Shown here: in pieces, positions 11,094 to 23,600 of the stretch | Position numbering within the stretch: the first letter of the stretch is position 1 | How the letters are laid out: every line of letters begins with the position of its first letter | Source: Porpolomopsis calyptriformis | Taxonomy: Eukaryota; Basidiomycota; Agaricomycetes; Agaricales; Hygrophoraceae | NCBI GenBank assembly: GCA_951640195.1 | Contig: OX621176.1 | Location: 1,302,001 to 1,366,000 of the forward strand | Reading direction: 5' to 3' | Length of the DNA stretch: 64,000 nucleotides | The notes under the pieces: model-generated | What the model saw: the letters and a program-made list of their open reading frames with translations, nothing else | Database searches by the model: none | What the model was told of the DNA's origin: nothing | Translations under genes and position numbers: made by a program

Positions 11094-12302
11094 ACATGCT
11101 GTACCTTCTCACGCATGATCAAAAGGCGACCGTCATGTCCACCAATAATATCAAACATCTCAAGAATGCTTCAAGTTTTCGTCAAAAGATTATATTTATC
11201 TCAGGCCTCCCATCCCCATCATCCACCCACTGCAACATTCTTTACCCACGGGAAGACCCTGACAGAAGTCGAGAAGCTCCAGAGACGAACAAGGGTAGGG
11301 AATGCCTCTTGGGGTGATATCGCTAGAGCTTGGGTCATACGCTCAGGCGAGGATTGGCCGTGGCGAGGGGCAAGTGGTGGTGGTAGCGGTGAGCGCAAGT
11401 GATGGGGTAGACGCCGAGAGCGGTTTTTCTGAGCCCGTGGTTGAATGGCAGCCAAAGAACCACGGTGGAAGGCGCCCGAACGAAAATGAAAATGCCGTGA
11501 GATCTAGTAAGGTGATCATGGCATTGAGGCGAAGCTCCGATCAAGGCCGTATTGTGACACTCTGACCTGTCATAGACCAGCGCCACAGGCTGAGTGATTG
11601 TGGAGGGGAAGAGAATTCCCTAGGGGAATCTGATAGCAGACAGCATACGGGCGGTGGAGCAAGAGACCGCAAGGGTATATGATGTGATGTCGCGAGAGTT
11701 GTAGAAAGAAACCGTGGGAGGGCTGGACGAGCGGGAGGATCTAGGTTGAGCTCACCGGGCGGGTCTGGGGGGTGGTCCCTCGATTTCAAAATAGTTCCTG
11801 AGACCATGTGAGCTAGGGAACATCCGAGTAAGCCGGAAACGAGGAGAACACACGCTAGCGTACCCGCACGCACGCAAGCTTAAGGGTGTGTCCGATGAGG
11901 GTGGACATCACTCATGACCATGAAGGGATGGTCACAGATCGATTACTAAGGAAATTGAAACGGCGCCTCTGTATCAAACGTTTTATACGGGTGGCAGATC
12001 AGACTGAGGATAATGTGGGAGTGAATGTTCGAGAAGATTGAGGTGGAACTTGAGAACGATGGAAAGGCTGAGGATCAGTGGAGGTGTATCAAAACGAACC
12101 CGGATGTCAGCGGGTAACGGAAGAGTGAAACGGGAATGGCCTGATTTGATCGACGGTGTTGTTATAAAAACAAAACAGCCGACACGGGTGAAACGTAATT
12201 CAACAGAAATTAAAAATAAAATAATAATAAAAAGTATAAAGACCTCACCTCAACCTATGCGTCCCAGGAACTTGCACTTTTTTATTCTTCTAACAAAGAA
12301 CC
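11094..12302. other. Intergenic region upstream of the first GPR1 gene
   Basis: Overlapping open frames on both strands around 11,219-11,873 show no family features. The last 150 bp are A-rich (about 12,190-12,240) and probably contain the promoter of the transporter gene that starts at 12303. Confidence 0.45.
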
Positions 12303-13170
12303 ATGTCCGACCCCGAAATTGCCCTCGCAAAGCAAGGTGGTGGTCCCGCCCCATGCAAAATCGCTAACTCGGGTGCCCTGTACGTTTTCAATTCCCATTC
12401 TCTACGCCATCACTAAGAAAAAAAAATCCCTTACCAAGCGGCTTGTTCTCGTTTGCCTCTACGACTTTTATTCTCTCGCTCTACAACCTAGGCACCCGTG
12501 GGATTGCTGCGCCGAATCTTGTCGTCGGCATGGCCGTCTTCTGTGGCGGTCTCGCCCAGCTCCTGGCAGGCATGTGGGAGTTCCCTCGCGGAAACATGTT
12601 TGGCGCCACAGGTGGGTCGCGTTTTTGACGTGGTGGTGACTGTTTCGGGAAATGTTGCCCCTGTTGATCTCCACGTGTAGCGTTTACTTCCTATGGAGCA
12701 TTCTGGATGTCCTTTGCGACGATATTAATACCTGGTTCGGGTGTGCTGTCCGCGTACTCCGACCCTGTGGAGTTCCACAATGCACTCGGGATTTACCTGA
12801 TTACGTGGTTCATTGTCACTTTTTTGCTCTTGTACGCGTCTTTTTTACTATTTTGTTTATTTTTGTTAATCTGCTTTGATAGAATTGTGGCGTTACGCAA
12901 GAACGTGGCCTTTGTCGCTCTTTTCGCGTTCCTGTCGGCGACTTTCGTTGTCTTGGCCGCCGCCAACTTCACCGGACATTCTTCGTATGTCTTCTTCTTT
13001 TTTCCTACAAACCGAAACATTCAATTTTGCACAGTATTCAAAAGGCTGGTGGCGCTTTGGGCGTCATCACCGCGCTTATTGCTTACTACGCTGGGCTGAG
13101 TGAACTCCTCGCTGGCGAGAAGCAGCGTATAGTGTCACTGCCCCTCGGAGGGTTTGCGAAGCAAGCTTGA
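12303..13170 (+). CDS. GPR1/FUN34/YaaH-family membrane transporter, copy 1
   Basis: Five exons close in phase: 12303-12379, 12439-12611, 12681-12831, 12883-12984 and 13035-13170. They give 212 residues. The fold should be six transmembrane helices. Visible signatures are LFSFASTTFILSLYN, AQLLAGMWEFPRGN, GAFWMSFATILIPGSG, ALGIYLITWFIVTF and the last helix GLSELLAGE. The family (AceTr, with yeast Ato1/Ady2 and Y. lipolytica Gpr1) moves or senses acetate and related small acids or ammonium at the plasma membrane. The conserved NPxxLG motif before helix 1 reads NSGALG here, so the proline is replaced, unlike copies 2 and 3. This could change substrate handling. It heads a tandem array with copies 2 and 3 on the same strand. 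Confidence 0.88.
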
Positions 13171-13713
13171 GCTAAATCGCTCAAAGCCATTTTCTCTCTT
13201 GGGTTTTAGCTGCACACCCACGTCGGTCATTATACCCAACCTCTTAATTGTACATACCTGTAACAATTGATCCTGTCGATGGACAAACCCGGGCAAGAAT
13301 CGGATTGGACCGACTTGGCAGGACCGGCAAACTCGATTAGAAGAGAGAGACACTTATGATTAAAGCCACCTTGACTCGAGAACGATTCTCGCGAAAAGAA
13401 GCACAGCAAGCCAAGTTGAGATATATCTTGGTAGCTTGTCTCCGGAAGCCGTGGTATGCAGAATGGATGCGGTATATTTCATCTGTGGGTATTAGATTTC
13501 TCATCCCGGTAGGTTTGAAGTAAGGTGTGAATGTGCGAGAGCAAATGAGTGATGGGTGAAGATAAGGAGTACGGAACAAGTATATGCTCCTCTCCGCTCA
13601 CGAGACCGGCAGCCCTGGATAGTCGGAGCTTGAAGGCAAACCCATTATAAGCTAAGGAATATGTCTTCGGTTGCTTCACCACTCCTCATTCTCTCAGTCT
13701 ATCTCACACTCCC
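13171..13713. other. Spacer between GPR1 copies 1 and 2
   Basis: 543 bp of 3' UTR and promoter sequence. Two short minus-strand frames (13135-13353, 13337-13579) overlap here without family features. Confidence 0.45.
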
Positions 13714-14749
13714 ATGTCTGACGGCGAAAAGAGCGTATCGATGAACGCCATGGTCCCTTCCAACCCTCGTCCGTGCAACCTCGCGAACCCGGGCACTCTG
13801 TCAGTCTCCCTGCCATTCCTCTCTTCACCGCCTCCCTAACCCAAACGATCCCCCCCCCCCCCCACAGTGGCCTCTTCTCCTTTGCCTCTACCACCCTCAT
13901 TCTCTCGCTCTACAATGCTGGCGCTCGTAGCATCACAGCACCCAACCTCGTCGTCGGCATGGCCCTCTTCGGCGGAGGACTCGCCCAGCTCCTCGCAGGC
14001 ATGTGGGAATTCCCCCGCGGGAACACCTTCGGAGCTACTGGTGTGTATCCGTTCCATAATTCACACTTTCACTTCGCCTGTATTCAATAACCGAGCCCCA
14101 AACATTTGTTTTTGTCTTTCTTAATTGGGAATATGGTCCGATCACCATTTCACTTTGATTGCCTTGGTTACCGTTCTGCCTAGTTTGGATTGACTGATTG
14201 AATCTTCAATCTGTCATCGTTTATTACAGCTTTTTCCTCCTATGGAGCCTTCTGGATGTCGTTCGCGACCATCCTGATCCCAGGATCTGGCATCGTCGAG
14301 TCGTACAAGACGATGAGCGAGTTTAACAGTGCGCTTGGTATCTATCTCATCACCTGGTTCATCATCACCTTTTTGCTCTTGTGAGTGCCTTTTTCATTAA
14401 TCGATCGTTTGTCGATCATACCACGTGATTTCTTTCCGTTTTCCCGCAGCGTTACTGCTTTACGCAAGAGCGTGGCATTCATCGCTCTCTTCGGGTTCTT
14501 GTTCCTCACCTTTATCCTTTTGGCTGCCTTTGCCTTTGTCGGCCATACCTCGTAAGTTTTTTTAAAAAAATAATCTTTTCAGACCTCTAATCACGCCCAA
14601 TAACGCTTAGTATCCAAAAAGCTGGGGGCATCTTCGGTTGCATCACTGCTCTCATCGCGTTTTACATTGGACTGAGTGAGCTGCTCGCCGCCGAGAAACA
14701 ACCTATCATCCGTCTACCTCTGGGTGTCTTCCCCGTCAAGGAAACTTGA
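13714..14749 (+). CDS. GPR1/FUN34/YaaH-family membrane transporter, copy 2
   Basis: Five exons close in phase: 13714-13799, 13868-14040, 14230-14380, 14450-14551 and 14611-14749. They give 216 residues. The motif before helix 1 is NPGTLG, as expected for the acetate-transporter family. AQLLAGMWEFPRGNTFGATA, GAFWMSFATILIPGSG and the C-terminal GLSELLAAEKQP match copy 1 closely. Intron positions are the same in both copies, and the second intron here has grown to 189 bp. A run of about 13 C sits in intron 1 just before its acceptor. It is likely a plasma-membrane acetate or ammonium permease or sensor. Tandem copies suggest gene amplification. Confidence 0.9.
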
Positions 14750-16004
14750 TCACAACGCCTACGTGATCACTATAACCAGCTTTTTCTTCTTTCCTTGTTT
14801 GCCCATCACCGTTTTTTCTATTCCCTCGAGTCCCTATCCTTGTTCTTTTGTCGTAGCTTTTTTTTTTGGTTAGTTGGAGCGGTGATGGTGAGAACTACCT
14901 TTTGATCCATGGCCCGATGAGTTGCGTGCTGGATCCCCAATGTTGTTTTTATGGTACACTCGGTTAATAGAAATGACCTTGGTAGGTGTATGCATGTGTG
15001 AGATCTTGGGCCCCTTCGTTGCAGTTGATCCGTGCATGTTGCAATTTGAAGGGGTATTCTGGATATCATGCGTTCGTTATTGAAATTCAGTTTGAAATTA
15101 TGAGTAGGCGACGGAGGTTGCTCCATCGGCGTGTGACGGGCAGGCATGACTCCTCCATAGAGACAGATCCCAAGAGAAACAAGCCATCGCGAGACCTGTT
15201 TCTATCTCATCATGCCCAACGCACTCCGTGGCCTTGTGGAAAATGACGAACCTCTCCAATGACATCGATGCCTAAAGAAGCTCATTCAAAGGAAGCGGTC
15301 GATATTCAGTTTTGCCAAAGCTTGTTGCATTTGAAAGGCAAGCACCTGGTTCAGCATGGCAACATACTCGTTGCAGCTCACACTCTTGGCAGGTCAACCA
15401 ACCCATTGCCATCGTGCCATCCCATACGCTCCTTCAACGGGCCCAGTCGCTTGGCTCTGTCAACTAGGTGTCTACGGATGAAGTGTTCCCCTCTAGATCT
15501 CAGTCACCCTTCCTCCATCTCGTTGGAGCAAAGGAGGAATTCAAGGTAAGCAGATACATCGATAGATTGCCAGATTCTCATTCCACCATCGTAGAGGATG
15601 TCGTTCATATTCTTGATAGCTGGAGGAACAAATGGGCCGATCTCGACATTTGGGGCGTCGGATATCTGCTTCGGACACAGGTGATGGCGCGAAACACTCT
15701 CAGCGATCGGGAACCGATGAATCGCGCAATCTGAGTGCGCACGCCGTTGTCCTGACTATTTCCCCTAAATAGATCAAGGCTATTTTCTCGCTGCATTCTT
15801 TAATCGAATGGCTTCGGTGAATACAATGTAGAGTGTACCAAACCGTTCTCCTGCACAATTCTCATTTGTATTGGGACCGCAGGGTATATAGCGTGAGCAC
15901 CTTTGCCGCATTCGGCCGACATCCTCTGATCAACCCAAGAATGTCAAGTTTCCCATCCACGTTTCCCCTGGAATTAGACGCCGAAGCAAACGTTGTTCCC
16001 TGCC
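14750..16004. other. Intergenic region with weak coding hints
   Basis: The 3' UTR of copy 2 comes first. Plus-strand frames at 15259-15549 and 15468-15734 carry a stretch such as FLHLVGAKEEFKVSRYIDRL, which could be a decayed gene. I do not recognise a family, and stops and frame changes are frequent. Confidence 0.3.
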
Positions 16005-17349
16005 ATGATGAGTGCCGATAATCGTCTAAGGACATTTGTATCCTACTCTTCACCGTGAGTACTCCACCCTACTTCTTTTCCCCGTCGAATCATTGTCATA
16101 TTTCTCAGTGGCACCTCCAAACCGCTTCCCAGTCCTCCCATCCCCGGCGACCCTTCCAATAGCAAAGATGGACCTCCAGCGCCAGTCATTAGCAGTTGGT
16201 CCCCCCCTCCTCCTGTGATCGAAAGCCAAATGGCCGTCCCGGAATCGCTTCCGCCCAGCTATTCGCCGAGTAATATGGCCAGTACTTCCGCGGGAGGAAT
16301 GTACCCATTTGGTACTGGCAATTGGCCTCCGCCTGTTATATTGTCGCCACCGCTTCCACCGTAAGTATTTTAATTAGTAGCATTCTGTGATCACTTCGGG
16401 TGATTTTGAACAGGCCTAGCCAACCAATAATCCAAAACCCACTCAAGTCGATCGTTTATACTTTCTCCACGTGCTCGTTCAACTCAATGGTTCTCGTACC
16501 ATTCAAGAAGAGCAACAGCAGTTCTGTAGATGCGATGGACCCCCTCTATCACATCTCGGTCAGCCACAATTGTTTCGTGCCATCTTCCTATATCACCACT
16601 GTCCGGAGGGTCTCTGAGGATGGTGAATACGTAGGAGAATTTGAGTGCGTATCGATTGAGGCAGATTTGAAGACCGCCCACCCTCCCTCTTGATTATATG
16701 ATTGCACGCATTTTTTTTTTGGTGTACACTTCCCTGCCTGTCGTTTCAATCGTTATTTCCTTTCCTCTCACCTCTCAGTTTAGGATGGGCAGCACCAATA
16801 TCTTGAATACCGTCCGCACAAGTAACAAACGGCTCCTCATATCCGAAGTTTTGCTAAAGGTTCCTCGTGAGCACACCACCTTTTTTTTTTTTTTTTGAAC
16901 CCAGCTTACCTGAGAACTGTGAAACAGAATCCGGGAAGGAGTGAGTGTCCTGCACTCTATTTCTGAGTATACGTGCAAATCCCTCTCTTCTCGATACAGC
17001 CATGTGAAATGGCGCTTCGGCACGAGATATCTTCATTGGGATAATTCAAAACTCACCAAAATTGTTGCGTGACATCCTCCCTACCACCTATTCCATATTC
17101 AACTCATATACTCCTTTTCACAACCACTTGTCGCCCCCATCTTAGTGTTACTCATTTGACAGAAAAACGACCTACGCGAAATTCACACCATCCGCTGTGT
17201 CCCACAATCAGACTACCATGGTTATCACCAATTCGGTGATACAGTTGGAGGTGTTCCTCGCGGGCCTTGACATGATGGATGATATTGTTTTGTCTCTTTT
17301 AATCCTTGAGCGGAAGCGGCTGACGAAAAGCACAGGGTGGGGTGCTTGA
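16005..17349 (+). CDS. DUF6593-type protein, copy a
   Basis: Seven exons close in phase: 16005-16054, 16109-16360, 16414-16644, 16784-16866, 16928-16940, 17000-17068 and 17163-17349. They give 294 residues (or 293 from the second of two adjacent ATGs). Residues 17-100 are proline-rich and disordered. The domain begins with SIVYTFSTCSFNSMVLVP, continues with DPLYHISVSHNCF and VRRVSEDGEYVGEFEMG, then DHVKWRFGTRYLHWD. It ends FLAGLDMMDDIVLSLLILER plus a basic tail. This is how agaricomycete DUF6593 proteins look to me. Their biochemical role is unknown. Exon 5 is a 13-nt microexon that the second copy at 25 kb shares. Intron 4 ends in a poly-T tract with two possible acceptors; only the second keeps phase. 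Confidence 0.7.
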
Positions 17350-17436
17350 TGTCTGGCATGTGCAAGGTTCTGGTATGCTTCAGCAATGTACATATCCTTC
17401 TAAAAATCATTTTTATGTACTGCTATCAGTATCCAG

Positions 17437-19252
17437 CTATTCAGCAAGCCTCAAGGGATGATCCTTCTGGGGTGGAATCGTCCTCATTACTCTCCCGCAT
17501 ATGGTGTCTGGATCCGCGACAGTGCTCAGACGATCGTGATGGTAGATGAACAAGCGGACGCACTCTGCAAGTTTTCGCCTAAGGAGGTAAGAATAGACTT
17601 CTGTACCCAGTGGGGTCGCCCATCTTGGATCTGTAGTATCCATCTCATCATCAAATACACCCAGTTCTTCCATGAAATCGTCGATTGCTTGTTCTGGGTA
17701 ATCATCTCTAGCGTCACCACCACATGCACTGACGGCAAGGCATCGCTGGAAATGCAAACGCAGAAACCGATCACTGGGGCGATAAGGTCCATCGACAAGG
17801 AGGAGATGGCTTTGTAAAGGTGTGTCGCCTTTTAAGAATTCTGGTCTTTCAAAGATTATAATATGGTACTTGTCCTGACAGAATATTGACGTTAGAAGTG
17901 TAAAAGCAAGAGGGAAAGCGCTGAATACACACGTCAACGTCGATGCCCAGCTTGTTCTCCCAAAAGAGGGCAGAAAGGTCCTTACGAACTGATAGTGCAT
18001 TTGTGACTACCATGAAGTCGCTGAAATCGCATCAATCGGGATCTTCATGGTACTGGTTTTGTAGGAACTCGTCATCTGACAGCTTGTCACCGGAATACAA
18101 GCCACAGAAAAATGTTATCAATATTCGGTGGAAAGTAATAATGCGTGCTGACCATATATCCTAAGAAAGGAGGAAATATCCATGTTGCTACCAACGCATT
18201 GGAGTCACTACTCGGTAGGACTCCAGAAAAAACGCACTGCCCATCTCTGTTCAGAACCTGTTCTAGAAATGAGGATGGGATCGAAGTCTATTCCGCATCA
18301 GAGAAAGCAGGCATATTCCTCGCAACGTTAACATACTTTGGCGGCTAGGGCAACGCTATATTTCTCCTTGGACTTCTGTACATCCGAGAATGAAAGGATC
18401 GGGGAGAAGAGATAGTACATTTTCGGGGTTGATCCGTCTGCCATTCAAGTTCATCGAGCTTGACTTGGCACAGAGTAGAATTTCATACCGACCGCAAATA
18501 TTCCATAATCTCCTGGGACAACGATCTCCTGAGATTCTCGAGACAAGGCGGGGCCGTTTCGTTTGATTGAATATATGAGCACCCCGGCAGGTCGAACCAC
18601 AACAGGGAACAGAGCATATGACTTGGCTGCTTCCGAGCGAGGATACTTAATTTGAATAGCAGTGGTTACCCAGCGATAGCCTGTAGATATAGTAATTGGT
18701 GAGTCGTCGTCAACACGCCAGCCTAGACAACATTCAGAGTACTGCTTCTACAATTGAACGCCAAAGAAATTACAGACCGATGGAGAGCATGTGCGACAAA
18801 CCGCACCAAACGAAGACATTACGATTTTGTCTAGCAGATTTTTTCGACAAGACGTGAGCGGGATCGTACATGGTTGGATACACCCCCGACGGTTCAAGAT
18901 CAGATACGGGTCCTGGATGACAACCATTCACTGCTGCATCAAGATCAATGATGTAAACTAAATGAATTGACAATACCTTGTATCGGTCTCACAATGAGTG
19001 AAAATACCTTGTTCTCGCAAATAGCTGAACCTGACCTAAAAAAGATGTTGGTTTTTGACATTACCAGCTAGGGGTCTTCCACGCGGTCCAGACGAACAAT
19101 ACCTGACAAGGTCTAGCCAGGTAAACTTTCCGGACTTTTGCTGAAGCTCGAGTGTCCTCTTCCAACAGCACCTGGGGGTTCCTCAAGACCGTATCGAGAA
19201 ATCCAGGGACGAAAAATATGATCCGCGTGATAACTAGCTCGATCATCTGCAT
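17437..19252 (-). pseudogene. Decayed agaric-type gene, possibly HNH-nuclease-like
   Basis: Read on the minus strand. The 5' piece (19252-19061) encodes IFFVPGFLDTVLRNPQVLLE and SAKVRKVYLA. A middle piece (about 18,300-18,150) encodes FLEQVLNRDGQCVFSGVLPS then LVATWIFPPFLGY. The 3' piece (about 18,000-17,437) encodes NALSVRKDLSALFWENKLGI, a 60-bp intron, then YHIIIFERPEFLKGD and RFLRLHFQRCLAVSACGGD. The middle piece resembles the RDGxxCVxTG start of HNH motifs in a large agaricomycete family, but the expected histidines are missing. At least two in-frame stops (near 18,283 and 18,025) break it. I rate the family assignment as weak. It lies between DUF6593 copy a and GPR1 copy 3, on the opposite strand. 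Confidence 0.35.
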
Positions 19253-19298
19253 CGCCTCCGGAATTAGATCCTAGAGTGAACACTCGCGCCTTCCTGCG

Positions 19299-20577
19299 AT
19301 GAATGAACAACTACCCACCTCATCGTGTGTCCTTCATCTCTTTGTCTTCTCAAAACAAATTTAGGTCATTTAAAAATTTTAGTTACACCTCCCATCCGCT
19401 TCAGGGGAATGGAGTGGGCAATGAAGCCAATCGGCCCTCGTCTTATCGAAGCAGCATGCTTCTCCCAGAATTGCCTTCATTTCCATCCGATCGGTCGAGC
19501 GTACCTGTGAATGCCATGAGATTCGGTCTGCCAGCTCAGCCATCACCCAGCAATCCAACAGAAGGGTGAGTCTCTTCGCAGAACCAATCCAATGCTTTCT
19601 TTTACGATTATTTTCTCCCTGTGCTCAGACCGCAAAGCACAGAGACAGCTGTTTCTGCCAATGCTATCGTGTCATCCACCATCGCTTCTCATCCACGCGG
19701 CTTGGCAAACCCAGGCACTCTGTAGGTATCCTCATCCTATGAATACTATTGACGCCCCTAATCTAATCTCCTCTTAGTGGCCATTTCTCTTTCGCCTCCA
19801 CTACCCTCGTTCTCTCCCTCTATAACACCCATGCTAACCACATCACAACACCCAATGCTATAGTCAGCATGGCCCTTTTCGTTGGAGGACTTGCTCAGCT
19901 ACTCGCTGGCATGTGGGAATTCCCCCGCGGGAATACTTTCGCAGCTTCAGGTACGTAACTCATCTTTCCCTTCGATGTCGACACTAACCAGAACCCACGG
20001 AAAATCACACTCGTTTCGCATTTCAACAATCTATCCTGGCAACTCCGGCCTGTCTTTACAGCTTTCTCTACCTATGGTGCTTTCTGGATGTCATTCGCCA
20101 CCCTCCTGATCCCAGGATCTGGTATCGTATCCTCGTATCAGAGTGTAAGCGAGTTCAACCACGCGCTCGGTATCTATCTCATCGTCTGGTTCATCGTCAC
20201 TTTCCTATTCTTGTAAGTGTGATTGATTGACTGTGAAGGCACTCGATATCTGACCCTCGCTTGCAGCATTGCAACCTTGCGCAAGAGTGTTGCCCATACC
20301 GCCCTGTTTGGGTCCGTATTCCTGACATTTATTATTCTAGCTGCATCCGCCTTCGGGGGCCATGCATCGTAAGTCGATCTGTTCCACATCTTCACCTCTC
20401 ACGCACTGACAATAGCCCAACGTCCTACCTTCACATAGCGTCCAAAAAGCTGGAGGTGTTGTGGGTTGTATCGCCGCTCTCGTTGCATTCTACGTTGGAC
20501 TCAGTGAGCTGCTTGACGCGGAGAGGCAACCTATCATCCGTCTACCTCTCGGCGTCTTTCCCATCAAGAAAGCCTGA
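19299..20577 (+). CDS. Chimeric GPR1-family transporter, copy 3, with DUF6593-type N terminus
   Basis: Seven exons close in phase: 19299-19324, 19365-19565, 19629-19721, 19778-19950, 20062-20212, 20267-20368 and 20439-20577. They give 294 residues. Exons 1-2 encode MNEQLPTSS and later SYRSSMLLPELPSFPSDRSS. This parallels the DUF6593 copy b N terminus (YQSSMVLPGLPSLPSDHSS), including the position of the first intron. Exons 3-7 are a GPR1/FUN34/YaaH transporter: NPGTLG, AQLLAGMWEFPRGNTFAASA, GAFWMSFATLLIPGSG and GLSELLDAERQPIIRLPLG. No in-frame ATG is available in exon 3, so the transporter seems to depend on the borrowed 5' exons. It would be a six-helix permease with an extra disordered cytosolic head of about 75 residues. 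Fusion by duplication is inference, and RNA is needed to prove the splice. Confidence 0.7.
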
Positions 20578-20619
20578 TTGGTTAGATAAATGACATGATG
20601 ATCGTTCTTGTCTGTCTTT

Positions 20620-23600
20620 CTAGATTACTCTGATTTTCGTTTCTTTGACCAACGACTGTCCTCGATCATGGGTTGGTGATTGGCGGTGATCACGATATGC
20701 AATGCTTTTTATAACCATGTCTGGGATCTCAATCGTTTATTATACACTTGGCCAATTGAGTTGATTTGGTGGGTGTAGCGTGTAAAGGAATCAGGAAATG
20801 GGTAACATACATGATTGAACCAATTCAACGAAACCATCCCATCTAAGCAGTGCGGAACCAACCAGAATCCCAGCCATATGCACGATGGAGTCTCCACCCA
20901 ATCCTTCTGAGCATGACCTTGCAGAGGATGGAGGTTGGCCGTGGTCTGTGGTTGGTCAGCTCCGTTCAGGCAAATATTAAGAAGCGGGCTAAACTAACCT
21001 GTAGATAGTTATAGGTGTATCGCTCGCAGAAGGAGGTGTGAATAACACTGCTGAACCTTGTCCTAGCATAACCGAAAACCCTAGGTAACGCATAGCCTGC
21101 ATGTTGATCACGAACATGAACAATGTCCTGACAGGGAACGCTAAACACATTCACTCACTTGAACGAACTCGGACCATTGAATCTCGTCTCTTGTGAGATT
21201 GGGGTCATCATCAATGACAGTGAGTGCGTTGAAGGTTTTCGCAATATTCTCCGGAACGGTGAATATCGGGTGATTTTGATCGGGTTCAGGTGCGCTTGGA
21301 ATCGTGTTTGTTGAATTTCCAGCACTGGAAGGTTTGGGTGATGAGGAGACAGCGTTCGTTGAATTTTCAGCACCGGAAGGTTTGGGTGACGAGGAGACAG
21401 CATCCTTCTTCTTCTTCTTCTTCTTCTTCTTCTGTTTCTTCGACAGGGGGGATAAACAGTCGGGCTGAACCTGGTGACTCTGGCCTGCCTCACTCCACCT
21501 TGATCTTTCGGCAACCGGGGGCATCTCAAAATATTCTCTGATGCTCTTCGAAGCGAAGCGAGAGTAGCTCTGGTCAACCTGGTCCCATAACGAGGCCAAA
21601 TTACCGGTATCCCCTTTCGTCAAGAAGAATTTCTTGAATGACGTGGTCACCAATGGCTTCCCACCCCATGCCTCCCCTTCATCCCAACATTCAGGAGTAG
21701 AGCGCAATCTCTCATCGAAACTGGGTTCATTGTCAAAGAAGGATCTAGCTTCTTGAAAATGCATGGGTCGGCCTGAGATATCCATAAAGTGCACCAGGAT
21801 AGCGTATTCGGTTAAAAGATCTGAGAGACGCTGGTCTATAAGTTGTCCATCCGATGTCCCATCGTCCACAGCTTCTCGTATCATGTGAAGACGGAAGGGT
21901 GAATCCCAAAAGGACTCTGGTTCAATCATGGCAAGTAAATAGCCATCAAATGTGGAACGAACAGTGGATGGTTTAGCAAGCGTCACTTGAGGTTCTTCAG
22001 CGTTCAGATTAGGTCCCTAATTATATTGCATTTTCAGTGTCTGAAACGTACAAAATGCTACCATACCTGTTCCAGCACGAAATACTTGGCAAAGTGAAGA
22101 CTAGATGCCAATTTATATCTGATTTCGAGTGCGAGATCCCAAACCAGCTCCCGGAAGAGTGTTTGTCTCATTTTTTCCCATATCGTCCTAACTTTGATAT
22201 TTTCGATCAGATCAGACGGTGCAGTAGAATCGGTATAACCTAATGACTGAAGGGCTTGAAGATCGTTCCGTACATGGACCCACACAGAAGCGAAGTGGTA
22301 GAGTCTAAAAACGCGTGACCTAAACGCTCTGTCGAGGAATCTGGCAACAACCAAAATCCTTTGGGGTGTCGGTTCTTCTTGCAATGCACCCCCGACGACA
22401 AGCTTGGGGTATGGATGACAATTCAAGTCTACGAAAAGTTCTGCCATGAGTGCGTCTTCGTTATGGCGCAAGAGTGCAATTTCGTCTTCATATCGAGTGA
22501 GTTCAGACAGTGCTATATCGTCAAGGATGGCAAGTGTTGATGAGCCGGTAGAGCCCATTGGTGGAAGATCAAACGCGTCCTTTCCAGTGATGAGATCGAC
22601 AAGATGTTGGGGCATCCAACCACCTGCAAAAATGTTTGTGAGCCGTTTTCGCATTAGGATCCCCGCTGCAATGTCCAAGAAGTAAGAATTGACTACCCAT
22701 CCATCCACTAGACGACGGGCTCGCAATGCAGCCCAGACCACCATTTTCGTCAGGGCCTGACCATCTGTGTCTGGCTTTGCATCCAAGATCACCACGTATT
22801 TGGCTGGAAACCGTTTGTGGGTGAATAGCCAACCCTCACGTATTTTTCTATCCGAGTTGGTGATGTTGGTTAGATAACCTGGAATGGATGGCAATGCGAG
22901 AGCTGGAGTAACTGAAACTGGCATGTGGCTTCCGTATAAGATATCATAACTTGAGCGTAGTATTTTCCACTGGCCAGAGCCGACAGGTCGGGACAGCAGG
23001 GTATTTGAGCGTGCTTCAAAGTGACGAACTCTCATGCAGAAATGAGTTTCATCATTGGGGCCTCCGAATCTGCTGACCTTTCCATCCGGCTCAGATTCTG
23101 AGTGTGTGATAACCACGAAAAGGTCTGGTCTGGAGGCAAGCTGCCGCAAAAACTCTTCATTGAAGTCATCCGTTTCATCGCGTACAACGCCAAACAGATA
23201 AGCCCGCTTTTGAAACTCTGCCCACGGAGTCATGCCAGGTGCAGTCACAGGGAGATTGAGGGCAGGAACGGGGCCTTTGACCATGGGAATTCCATGGACC
23301 ATTTCATCCAGTATGTATCCACAGAGACTTAGATACAATCTGGCTGCCTTGATGGATGCGACACGATCAGGAGGGTCGACCATCATTCCAGCTAAGACGA
23401 AGTAAAGTTCCATTTCATCGAAATTATAGAAGAGTCGCATTACACGGTTTTCGATATTCTTTGGGATCCGGGCAGCTTTGAGGAGATTCTAAGGAAGACA
23501 TTCAAATCATAAGCAGAAATGTTTGGAGGCTTCGTAGTGGAATCGCTGACCACCCAGCCTTCACCTCCCATAGGCTTCTCATGACGGTCTTTGTAAACCC

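Noticed and set aside
11219..11586. Overlapping frames on both strands rich in Arg, Pro and Gly
   Set aside because: GC-rich non-coding sequence. No frame continues past a splice site or resembles a known protein.
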